A stretch of DNA of 64,000 nt, from assembly GCA_030765065.1 (NCBI GenBank), contig CM060990.1:420555198-420619197 (forward strand), written 5' to 3'. Below, piece after piece: positions 22,131 through 31,818 of the stretch (its first letter is position 1; the number at the start of each line of letters is the position of its first letter). The notes beneath the pieces are model-generated. The model worked only from the letters and a program-made list of their open reading frames with translations, was not told the origin of the DNA and ran no database searches. The translations under genes and the position numbers were made by a program. This DNA is from Deroplatys truncata (Eukaryota; Arthropoda; Insecta; Mantodea; Mantidae).

Positions 22131-25100
22131 AGCTTTTTCTTCAATGATTTAATAAACATATATTCTCGCATTTCTATTTTAACTGACATTCCAATTAATT
22201 CCACTTTGTTATTGTTATAGAACCTTCAATAGTGGTCACGAACCCGGAGCCTGAGAATGAATTGCTCCGGGGTACCAAAAGACCTCACGAGGCTGAAGAG
22301 GAACACGGTCAAGGAATTAACCCCCTCGCCCATCAAGGATCTTCAATGGCACCTCCATCACCAATTGCAGGGCCATCAGGCATCGGTCGCAACCATTATG
22401 ACAACTCAACCACCACTGCTGACTCCGATAGTGACGACACTGAATACAGGAACAACATCAAAAAACTAAAGGTTAGTCATACTCAGCTAGAGTGCAAGGT
22501 TATTGAATCGGCGTTCAAGGGCCGCCTTTTCAATAGCCGCATAGAAAACACTTTAGAGATAGCTGACCCCGGTCAATTTCTGCAGGAATGCAGACATCGT
22601 GTATTGGGAGTGATGGTTTCTGTACTCGGGAGAAGCTCTTCAGGCTTTAAAGTAAACGCATCCATCAAGATCACCTACCTAATACAATCTCCTGAAAAAG
22701 AGCATGCAGAAACCATCTTTTTCAATAGCAAGACAAAGCTGGGTCTTCAATCAAGTAATCTCGATGTCCTATACACTTCTATGGTCGATTAAATTCTAGA
22801 AAACATCTCTAATTTCGAAGGAGGTGCAAGCTCAAAATCTCTGTTCGCTGTCAGGGCTGTTGTTATTGGAACTAGCTTCTATGATCCCTTGAATGCATCG
22901 CGATACATAGAGTTACCCGATGCAATCAGGGCTAAGAGAGCTGTATTAAACATAAAAAACGACGATGAATACTGTTTGCTCGCTGCAAAGTATCCAGCAA
23001 AGCGCGATGGTTAAAGAACGAGCAAATACCCTGCAGAAGAGTTATTCACTGCATTTAACTACAGAGGGATAAACTTCCCTGTTAGCCTACACCAGATTCC
23101 AGACTTTGAACAGCAAAAGACCGGAGTATCAGTTTCAGTATTTGGGATAGAAAGGGAGTGCGCAATTATACCGTTATATCAAACCAGCAGCAGGAAAGAT
23201 TTCAATGTTAACTTACTACTAATTGAACAAGATGGAAGATCTCACTACTGCCTGATTAAGGATATGTCAAGGCTGACAACGTCACAGTTCAGCAAACATC
23301 ACGGGAAACAGTGGGTATGCGAGCCCTGCCTGAAGCACTTCAATAATGAAGGTGCTTTTGAAAAGCATCAATTGAAGTGCATGCAGTGTCAGGTGCTCAA
23401 AATGCCTAATCAGGGTGAAGTGATTGAGTTCTCATCATACTCGAAGGGTAGTCCTGTACTTTTTGTTGTGTACGCCGATATTGAGAGCGTGCTAGCCCGA
23501 GTTCAGTCCTGTGAACCGTCGGCTAATCAGAGCTGGACTCGGGCTATTCAGCATCATGAGGCTATATCTATATCGCTTAAGCTCGTATGTCGCCATGACG
23601 ATTCATTGTCGAGGTTTAAGCTATTCAGAGGTCCTGATGCAATCAAGGAGTTCTTCATTGAGCTTAGGTTAATAGTCGACATGGTTATTGAGCAATATTG
23701 TCGCAATGAAGAAATGACCTTGACTGCACAGGACGTGGCTGACTTTGATAATACTCGTCATTGCCACATATGCAAGAAGGAGTTTGAGGTAGACGATTTG
23801 AAGGTACGCAATCACTGCCATGTGACCGGTGTATTCCTGGGAGCTGCTCATAATGCATGCAATTTAAATAGACGGGTACCTAACTTTATACCCATCTTTT
23901 TTCATTGCCTTAGCAATTATGACAGCCATTTCCTGATGCAACACCTGGCATATGATGATCACCCCATTTCGTGTATCTCAAACTCCTCTGAGCGATATAT
24001 ATCATTCAGCAAAATGTACAGGACTATCTTTTTCAGGTTTCTAGATAGCTTTAAGTTCTTGGACGATAAGCTATCTAGTTTAACCTGCATGCTCAGTAGT
24101 GATGAGTTCAAGATCACAAACTCTGAGTATCCCGATCCTGAACATCAGCAGTTAGTGAAATTAAAGGGAATATTCCCTTACAACTACGTTGACTCTCCTT
24201 CAAGACTAGAGGAAACAGCACTCCCTTTTATTGAAAAATTTGATGGTATAACACAAGAAGAATACAATCATGCTGTCAAAGTCTGGAATACCTTCAACAT
24301 TAGCAATCTAGGCGAATACAGCGACCTCTATTTGAAAACGGATACGCTCTTGTTGGCTGATGCATTCGAGAAGTTTAGGGACCTCTCTCTGGAGGTATAT
24401 AACTTGGACCCCTGCTGGTACTATACCCTACCAGGACTTGCATTTGATGCAATGCTCAAGGTGACTCAGGTCAAGCTTGACCTCATCCATGATGAGGAAA
24501 TGATTAAATTCTTTGAGGGAGGAATCAGGGGCGGAATGTGTACCGTGTCAAAGAGACATGCCAAAGCCAACAACAAGTACCTTCCTGGAAACAATCAGAA
24601 ACAAAAAATTTATATTTGGCCTATCTCGACATCAACAATTTATATGGGGCTTCAATGGCGAGCCCCATGCCGCACAAGAACCTCAGATGGGTTTTACCCG
24701 AAGAAATTTTAAACATAAACTTCTTTGCTGTTGCTCCTGATTCCCCAACTGGATACGTTTTGGAAGTCGACCTCAAGTACCCTGAGCACCTACATGATGA
24801 GCACAATAACCTTCCTCTCTGCCCGAAAAGTGAGATACCACCTGGAGGCCAATACAAGAAACTGCTGGCAACACTAGAGAACAAAGAGAAGTATACCTTG
24901 CACTACAGAAACCTCCAGCAGTGCATTGACTTGGGCATGAAGTTAAAGAAGATCCATAGAGTGGTTGCATATGATCAGTCAGAATGGCTGAAAACCTACA
25001 TTAATATAAATACAGAGAGACGTGCAAGGGAAACTTCCAAATTAGGTCAGAATTTATGGAAGAAAATGAACAACTCTGTATATGGCAAATTTATTGAGAA

Positions 25101-25835
25101 TGTACGCAAATACAATGACTTCCGTATCGTTACAAGTTGGAAGCAATGCAATAAATTGACAGCGCGGCCAACTTACGTTCGGAGCATTTTATTTGCAGAA
25201 AATCTTGTAGGGATAGAACTTGCCAGAGAGGAAGTTTACATGAACAAACCCATCTACATAGGGCAAGCCATCCTTGATATATCAAAACATATCATGTACA
25301 GCTTTTATTATAATATATTGAAGCCAGGCCTAGAAGATTTAATTTTAAATTACATGGATACAAATTCATTTATTCTGGAATCCTCAAGTGACATATACAA
25401 ATTTATTAGAGAAAATCAAGAGCATTTTGACACATAAAATTACGAAACGCAAAACTGCTACGGAATTACACCGCAAAACAAGAAAGTCATCGGCCTGTTC
25501 GAGGATGCGCTTGCAGGAATCCCTATGATGGATATGTTGGGCTAATGTCCAAGTTATATGCATACAGGCACGAGGACCAAACTATGATGAAAGCAAAGGG
25601 CATCAACAAGACCGGCATGCGTAACATAAATTTTGAGCACTATTTCGGCTGTCTAAATGATATTAGAAAAAACATTTTAACAAAAACAACAACATTTCGA
25701 AGTTTCAATCATAAAGTCTCGACCATAGAAATGAATAAGGTCGCTCTCTGTGGTAGAGACAAGAGAAAACTCATTGAAGGCTCAGACCACACAACTGCCT
25801 GGGGTCACTATTGTCTGCGTATGACTGACCCTTAG

Positions 25836-26363
25836 ATGTATATATGTATTTGCTATTGTAAACTTTTAGTTCTGGAAATTTTTTTAAAAAATTTGCTTTT
25901 CTGTGTGTGTGTATGCGTGTGTATATGTGTGTGTATTTATATATGTATATGGATAATGTAAATATTTTTTAGCTTTTATTAATTGTTAAGTCTTTTCTGT
26001 TTATTCATTTATTGATTTTGAATTTTATTTAATGTATGTAAAATGCAGTCTAGTGAGCGAGTTTTCTTTCATGTATGTATTATGTATGTGTGTGTGTGTG
26101 CGTGTGTGTATGTATGAAGGGTTAACCGTAAAAATGCAAATAATAATGTTGCTGTATATACATGTAATTTTTTTGTTTATGATTTTTTTAGTTAAAACCA
26201 CTTTTAATCATGTGATTTTAATCATGTAAAAATGTATATAAACCCTGCAAACACAAAAATGTTTTTTAAATAATGAATTTCATATTTGACACAGCATATA
26301 TAATAAAATAAGAAACACGCATTATTGTGGAATGAAAGCCTATTTATTTTCATTATTATTTTT
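25836..26363. other. Polinton intergenic region with TG-rich simple repeats
   Basis: This is the convergent gap between the polymerase (+) and integrase (-) genes. It holds TG/TATG-rich runs at 25903-25955 and 26080-26115 and several T-rich stretches. TTTATT near 26341 would be an AATAAA-type signal for the integrase transcript. No gene is seen. Confidence 0.55.
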
Positions 26364-27290
26364 CTACAATAAATCCTTTCTGTCAGTCCATTGAGTATTA
26401 GGGAATCCATACCACTTTACAAGAATCCTATTTCCCTTCCTGCGTAATACTTTCTCTACCAGAAATGTATTAGGGTATAGTGTAGATCGCAGTTCATGAC
26501 CATAAAAGGACCCCTTTATCTCATCACCGTCATTACCTTTTAGCATGTATGAAACGGGATTGGTGTGATTCACACGAACTACTTGAAATATTTCAACACT
26601 CCAATTAGCTTCAAAGCCCTTTTCAAAATGTCCCTTGTCCTTTGATATCCTCACATAATCAGCAACACTAAACTTTCTTGCCCCTCTCTTCTCTTTTCGA
26701 TCTTGAGTGTAGTTGTATACAGTCAGAAGAAGATCATTGTTCTTCACCTCTATAGGCTTCATTCGAATAGTGGAGTGGTAAGTGTTGTTATATCTTGCAA
26801 TGATCTGAGGTAAAAGATCTAGCCACTTGTATGATCCTTTAGCTAGAAATTCGCGATACATCATATTCTTTAAAGTTCTTATTAACCGTTCAACAGCAGC
26901 TGCCTTCACATGTGTATAGGTACTGTGGTGATTGATGTTATATTTTGTCATTAATTTTTTAAAATGTTTATTATAAAATTCTTTTCCATTATCGCTCTGT
27001 ATGTTCTTGGGCGGGGTTACCATTTCTTGCAGTATATCTTCCATAGCCTTTGCAACTTGAAGTCCTGTCTTGTCCATTAGCGGTCTCGCATATGCCATTT
27101 TAGAGTAGAAGTTGATTGCAATGATGATGTACTTGAAATTCTTATTGATTTTTGCATGCGGTATCATCTACACCAAGTCGATCTGCACCAAGTCGTGGAG
27201 CCCCTTGCTGATAATCTTTCGACGCATGAAGTTTCTCCGGGCTGGAGCATGGAGCTCGCTTGCTATATGTTACATCACTGATGTCATGCT
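26364..27290 (-). pseudogene. Retroviral-type integrase with chromodomain (Polinton integrase)
   Basis: It inserts the element and makes the 6-bp duplication. The main open part is 27167-26364 (267 codons). Upstream codons to about 27290 continue the same family in the same frame (a basic FMRRKIISKGLHD-type stretch and QIDLV with the first catalytic Asp) but are cut by TAG at 27168-27170 and a further stop near 27275. The second catalytic Asp is in QSDNGKEF (~26993) and the Glu in AAAVERLIRTLK (~26891), giving a DD-E triad. The C terminus has a chromodomain-like stretch (VEKVLRRKGNRILVKWYG). It lies tail-to-tail with the polymerase. The catalytic residues remain but the 5' third is broken. 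Confidence 0.9.
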
Positions 27291-28035
27291 ATAACCTTTG
27301 CCGCTTTAGTTCTTGAATAATCTCTTCAATTTCTTGAGTATGATTGTTATTGCCGGGGTCTCTGGATGCCACAAGTAGCCTAAGGCGATCCACCAGATCA
27401 TTAGGGTCGGTCCAGTAGATGTTGTCTTGCCTCGTATTAGGGCGATGTTCTTTCCACTGTAGTCCTAATCCCTTGTGTTTCGTTACTAGAGGACGTATAA
27501 CGCTTTTATACTTGTAGGAATTACCCGATCTCAGCTGCCCGTGCTTACTGAAGTTGCTTCGATGAACATGTGTTGCTTTAAGTATTTTACTGTATGTTTC
27601 AAGGTCATCTTCAGTGTATGCATGCATTTCAGGTATTCTCTTGAAGATGAGTTCCTTCAATCCAGGCGTGGTTTCATACGTTTAGTCCCCTATTCGAACT
27701 TTATTATTGATGAAATCAATAATCTTGTTCCCTAGCATGTAGCTGCCATCCTCATATCGTACTCCATATGATGAATCTATTTCATTTTTGTCCTTCTTTC
27801 GAACTTTATTAAGGTAGTTGTAGAGCTTCTCATCTTTCGGTGATTCCTCCTTCCTTGTAGTATTCTTTTTCTGTATTTCAAGTATATCTTGAAGCGGATC
27901 TGTCAATGGTTTAAGAGCTTCACTCATCACTCTCTGGGTTTCAAACTGCTGACCTTTAGGAGAACGTAACTTTTCTCTTATAGCCTTCGAGTGCATGGCT
28001 ACAGATTCTTTAAGTCGTATGCACTCGCTGTCCAT
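27289..28035 (-). pseudogene. DUF8207-like Polinton protein, one in-frame stop
   Basis: Two frames, 28035-27682 and 27660-27289, lie in the same reading frame separated by a single TAA at 27682-27684, so they are one gene of about 248 codons. The N-terminal half is charged and helical (MDSECIRLKESVAMHSKAIR) with YGVRYEDGSYMLG. The C-terminal half has TPGLKELIFKR, LKATHVHRSNF and DLVDRLRLLVAS. It resembles uncharacterised proteins common in arthropod and cnidarian Polintons that I associate with DUF8207; that name is from memory. Function is unknown. It sits between integrase and fibre-like genes on the same strand. Confidence 0.7.
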
Positions 28036-28082
28036 CTTGAAATGACACTGAAATTAGACTTTCGCATTAATATATACCCTAT

Positions 28083-29171
28083 TTATTTAGCAGACTTCAG
28101 TTTATAAGAGATTTTCAGCTCGATATTTAGAAAATGGCCGTCCCTTACACGATTTGCAGGAGCTGTGAAGGTTAGTCTATCACCATTTGCAATCGGTGCA
28201 GGCAGAGCTCTAACAGGCTTGTCATTTATTTCAATTAATGTATCAGGGCTTACAGTAGGAGCTGTTGGTGACGTCATATAGCAAGAAACTATCTCACCGT
28301 TTACACTTGATTTGTAATATTCAAGACCTGTTGTTAACATGTACCTCTGTTATTTCCATCTGAAAGGCAACGACTGCAGCGTAATTACATGTTCCCCTCT
28401 CATTTGCTCTACTAATGAATTTATGACTCTCATTTGTGTTTTAAGGATATTGATATTATCCATTGCAGCTGTCAGATGTCCATCTATTGATTTCTGGCGG
28501 TTCGCCATAGTTTCCATGTGTTTTCCCACTGTTTCTGTAACCGTGGTACTTATTGCACCAAGTCTGCTGTTTAAATCTTGGCGTATTTCATTTTGTTTCC
28601 TTCCCACGTGAACTTTAACAAAGTTTTTTGTTGCTCCATCACTGTCATCGACAGGATCTGCTACTTCAATTAGCCTTCTTTTTTGGAATGAAACGTTACC
28701 GTTTGAATCGAGCGGTGGTGTTCTTGCACTTATATATTCTAATACATGCTTCTTATTTGGCACGTCATAGACCTCTTGAGGTGGCAGCATTATCTTCAAT
28801 CTTATAGCATCCAGGATAATGTTGTTTCCATCGTCGCGTTTAAGGGTATTTTGATTCAGATATTCCTTTAGAGCATCATGTTGTACGTCTAGCGACTTCT
28901 GGATGTGATCCCTAAGCGTAGTTTGAAGTTCGCCCATGCGCTGATATGTCGTTTTTTCTGCGAACTCATGCATTCGATTTTCAGTAGAAGACGTAAGCGT
29001 ATCCACGTAGCGTTTAGTGCTTGCGTCGTCGTCCTCCTCAGGATCCTGAAGAATGCACAGTCTCTTGTTCCTGAATTGGCAATTTCCTTTTCCAACTCTG
29101 TTTATGATAAATTGATGTAGCGATCTTTTCACTGGAGCAGCCCTCTGTGATCCAAACCTGTCAATACTCAT
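28083..29171 (-). pseudogene. Fibre/stalk-like structural protein, probable in-frame stop
   Basis: Two same-frame stretches, 29171-28350 (273 codons) and 28340-28083 (85 codons), are separated by one TAA and three codons. The long part twice shows the motif typical of phage-tail and fibre shafts: QDPEEDDDASTKRYVD and VADPVDDSDGATKNF. Heptad-like helical stretches follow (around GATKNF to LVEQMRG). The short part is beta-rich (LTFTAPANRVRDGHFLNIEL) and would suit a knob or head domain. A trimeric host-attachment spike is the inference. Alternatively the 85-codon frame is a separate gene with its own ATG at 28340. Confidence 0.6.
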
Positions 29172-29177
29172 GATGAA

Positions 29178-29954
29178 CTATGAATGAGCAATTTCTTTAT
29201 TAACGACTTTAATATATACATCGAATCCGCACCTATATCGACCGTCATTCATCGGAAATTCGGGAACTATTACCATAAAGGGTCTTCCTTCTGTGGAGCT
29301 CTCCCAAACACCTTTGCACAAATCTTTAAATTCAGTATACGTCATATCTGTGTTTACGTAATCTTCATATATATGCTTCAAGTTTAAATTATCTTGCCTG
29401 ATGAGCATAATCATGTTCGCATTATCTGTAATTAAATGCTTTGGGACTTTGGCATAGGATTGTGCTGGATATATAGAATCCACATTTCGATACCGGCCCA
29501 TACTGTAAAAGGATGCAATCTTGTCTTGCCTTTCAGTGATGACGTCATCAAATATAATGACTCAATTTTCTTTAATTTCTGATGGGTGCAAGACGCTTTC
29601 ACCGTCTTCATGAGTATACACACCTATACCCTCAATGTTTTCAAGTAGCTTAACGAGATATTGATACTTTGGCTGGTATAGCGAGTTTGAATAAATGTAC
29701 ACATTTTCAAAGCGTAGTCCATTCTCGTGAAGTATCATATTGAGTAATACATTTGTTTTTACAGCACTGGAGCTACCTAGAATTAGCACTCTAACATTGC
29801 CTGGAAACAGCTTCCCGTGACGATCGCGTCTAAAGTCACTTTCAAAGTGTAGCACCTGGATAGGCAACGAGCAATCTTGCTTCACCAACTCCGTCGTAGC
29901 AACTAAAATAAAATAAATCATTCTTAATGTATATATGCTAATGAATGTAAGCAA
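29178..29954 (-). pseudogene. FtsK/HerA-type DNA-packaging ATPase, one in-frame stop
   Basis: It powers genome packaging into the capsid. Two same-frame pieces, 29954-29562 and 29501-29178, are separated by TGA at 29562-29564. The P-loop is LILGSSSAVKTN, where the family normally has a Gly before Lys-Thr (GKT); here it is Val. Walker B (VIIFDDVI) lies immediately after the stop. Other family blocks are NVYIYSNSLYQPKYQYL, MGRYRNVDS, AKVPKHLITDNANM, MLIRQDNLNLKHIY and NTDMTYTEFKDLC. A pyrimidine-rich ATTTTAG just before TTGCTACGACG (about 29905) could be a splice acceptor, so the 29954 ATG may not be the true start. Divergent from the PLA2 gene. Confidence 0.87.
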
Positions 29955-30002
29955 TGACAGAGTATAGAAGAACTATGTGCCATTAAAACCGATTAGTGTA
30001 CC
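29955..30002. promoter_or_regulatory. Divergent promoter region between ATPase and PLA2 genes
   Basis: Only ~50-100 bp separates the left-going block (ATPase, fibre-like, DUF8207-like, integrase) from the right-going virion block. A shared promoter is inferred from gene orientation. No clear TATA element is visible beyond AT-rich DNA near 29930. Confidence 0.35.
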
Positions 30003-30584
30003 ATGAGTGCTAAGGGGGTTAAGTTCTCAAGAGGTTCCGGTTTAATTAACTCTCTCATTAACCTGCTGCAATTTGAAGCACATTTGCCTGGTTACAGATA
30101 CTGTGGACCTGGGACAAAGCTAGAAAAAGGATTAAAGAGAGGAGACCCCGGAATCAATCCTTTAGACGAAGCGTGTAAACTTCACGACATTGCCTACGCT
30201 CAGCATAAGGACTCTGCTTCGAGAAACGTTGCCGACAAAATCTTGGCTGAAAAGGCCTGGAAAATAGTGCAATCATCTGATGCTACATTAGGTGAAAGGT
30301 TGGCAGCCCGACTAGTAACAACCATTATGAAGGGTAAGGTAGCTGTTGGTGCGGGATCCAGGAAGAAGAAACGAGGAGGATTTCTACCACTCATTCCAAT
30401 TATTGCAGCCCTAGGAGCCGCCGCTGGAGGCGCTGCACAAATAGCCTCTGCTGTAAACAAGAAAAAGGCTGCGGATAAACAACTTGCTGAAATGATGAGA
30501 CATAACAAAGAAATTGAAGCAAGAGGGAAAGGCCTACGAGTGAAGAAGAAGAATAACGCGAGGAATACCGAAAGGAAGAGGTAG
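30003..30584 (+). CDS. Phospholipase-A2-like minor virion protein
   Basis: A 193-residue intact frame. Residues 33-38 (YCGPGT) are the calcium loop and 55-65 (DEACKLHDIAY) contain the catalytic His-Asp pair (61-62). This is the arrangement in the parvovirus VP1-unique PLA2 and in Polinton/adintovirus homologues, where the activity disrupts endosomal membranes; that role is known for parvoviruses and inferred here. A basic stretch (RKKKRGG, 120-126) is followed by a hydrophobic, Gly/Ala-rich segment (126-151) suited to membrane insertion and then a very basic tail. First gene of the right-going virion block. All key residues are present. Confidence 0.88.
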   Translation: MSAKGVKFSRGSGLINSLINLLQFEAHLPGYRYCGPGTKLEKGLKRGDPGINPLDEACKLHDIAYAQHKDSASRNVADKILAEKAWKIVQSSDATLGERLAARLVTTIMKGKVAVGAGSRKKKRGGFLPLIPIIAALGAAAGGAAQIASAVNKKKAADKQLAEMMRHNKEIEARGKGLRVKKKNNARNTERKR

Positions 30585-30646
30585 CAGAGCAAGAAAGGAA
30601 ATTCAAAAAACTTCGGCAGAGGGCTATACTTGTCCCGGAAAAAGCA

Positions 30647-30979
30647 TTGAGTAACATAGACCTCGACTTGTATGCCCGACGTTTAAAGATTCCTCATTTT
30701 AGGGGTGTATACATGATCGATTAGTTACCCTCAAGACCTCGTTACAGAGAGAGAATTATTGTTAATCTCGATACTTCAGAAAATGAAGGCACTCATTGGG
30801 TTGCTATAAAGAAGGATGGCAACGTGTCATTTTATTTCGACAGCTTTGGAAACTTGAAGCCTCCAAAAGAGATAGAAAGGTACCTCAGAGATGTTAAGGT
30901 ACTATATAACACTAAGAGGTTTCAGAGTTTCAGCTCAGTCATCTGCGGGCACTTGTGCTTGCAATTTCTGTCGCAATGA
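30647..30979 (+). pseudogene. Adenain-like cysteine protease, start and one codon broken
   Basis: It would process capsid precursors. The frame reads from LSNIDLDLYARRLKIP to CGHLCLQFLSQ. The catalytic His is in GTHWVAI, the acidic residue in FYFDSFG, and the Cys in SSVICGHLC, preceded by a Gln (RFQS) at the oxyanion position. A TAG interrupts at 30722-30724. The expected initiator position is TTG (30647-30649), either a mutated ATG or a non-AUG start; the open frame extends back to about 30556. The stop TGA (30977-30979) overlaps the ATG of the next gene in ATGA. The preceding PLA2 gene ends at 30584. Confidence 0.83.
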
Positions 30980-31683
30980 ATTACACTATTGCTGTCAGTG
31001 GCAACGAGTCTGTGCTTACTACATACCTGAATCCTCATCTTCAGCTAGATCCAAAGTATCATTATGAGATTGCTCTACTGAATTTTGAAACCTTCTGTTC
31101 CATTCCCAATGTTGATAGAAGTAATAATTAATTTCATTACATGCACAATGATGAAATTAAAATCATTGATATACCTGATGGAACTTATGAGATTACTGAT
31201 ATTAATGAATACATCAGAGATAAGCTAGGTGTGGATGTGAATGCCTTCTTTATTAGACCTAATAATAACACAATGAAGGCTGAAATTAAATGTCCTTTTA
31301 CTATTGATTTTTCCGGTGATCGTTCCATAGGCTCGCTATTGGGCTTCAGAGGTAAAGTTATTCCTGCTAATCAGCTGTCCGAATCTGATTAGCTGGTGAA
31401 TATATTTAAGGTGAGCATCATTCGAATCGAGTGCAGTATTGCAACAGGCTCTTTCATCGACGGTAAAAGCGGCCACTCGATCTACGAGTTTTTCCCTTCT
31501 GTTCCGCCTGGGTATCATATTTCTCAAGAGCCGTCAAATCCAATTTACCTTCCAATCATAAACACCAATGCTATAGAGCAAATTAGTCTTCGTGTAGTGG
31601 ACCAAAGCGGTAATATCATTGACTTTAGAAACGAAGATATAAGCATAAGGCTTCACATCCGCTGCAATGCCAATAGATTTTAG
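30976..31683 (+). pseudogene. Penton-like minor capsid protein, two in-frame stops
   Basis: About 235 codons in one frame from the ATG at 30976 to the TAG ending at 31683. It is interrupted by TAA after NVDRSNN (about 31132) and TAG after LSESD (about 31390). The beta-rich content (IAVSGNESVLTTYLN, IDIPDGTYEITDINEYI, SIGSLLGFRGK, ISLRVVDQSGNIIDF) fits the single-jelly-roll penton protein that closes capsid vertices in Polintons. It overlaps the protease by one base-shifted ATGA and the pX-like gene by 17 bases, a compact virus-like arrangement. Confidence 0.8.
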
Positions 31684-31816
31684 AAGAAGTCAACGACGTC
31701 GAGGATACAATAAGGGAGTGATTCGACGCACACATCATACTCTACCCCTGACACCCGGCGGGTTAACATCACGTAATCGATACTTCCTCCAGGTATTGGG
31801 CTTCAGGCTTCTATAA
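31667..31816 (+). CDS. Small Arg-rich protein, adenovirus pX/mu-like
   Basis: A 49-codon frame that starts 17 bases before the penton stop in another frame and ends three bases before the capsid ATG. The protein is strongly basic at its N terminus (RRSQRRRGYNKGVIRRTHH) with TPGG in the middle, near the Gly-Gly pattern cut by adenain-type proteases. Position between penton and major capsid, small size and basicity recall the DNA-condensing pX/mu core peptide reported in adintoviruses and adenoviruses. No stop interrupts it although neighbouring genes are broken. The assignment rests on position and composition only. Confidence 0.55.
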   Translation: MPIDFRRSQRRRGYNKGVIRRTHHTLPLTPGGLTSRNRYFLQVLGFRLL

Positions 31817-31818
31817 TC

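Larger units (their letters stand above)
19556..25835 (+). pseudogene. Protein-primed family-B DNA polymerase, four exons, broken
   Basis: This gene replicates the element's linear DNA. Exons by splice signals: 19556-19562, 21116-21481, 21667-21888 and 22221 onward; every intron is GT-AG and phase 1. Exons 2-3 are Pro-rich and share PPPPGFEDV. The last exon holds a Cys-rich region near 23320-23385, exonuclease Asp-x-Glu (YADIES, ~23474), an endonuclease-VII-like Cys/His patch with RNHCHVTG (23757-23875), SNYDSHF, and YSDLYLKTD (~24320). The polymerase part has motif A DINNLYG (~24627), motif B NNSVYGK and motif C. Breaks are TAA at 22790, TAA at 23012, a frameshift in A6 at 24603-24608, TAA at 25435 and a frameshift near 25540. 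Motif C reads YMDTNSF (25351-25371), so the second catalytic Asp is Asn. The conserved C-terminal WGHY is present near the end. Confidence 0.9.
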
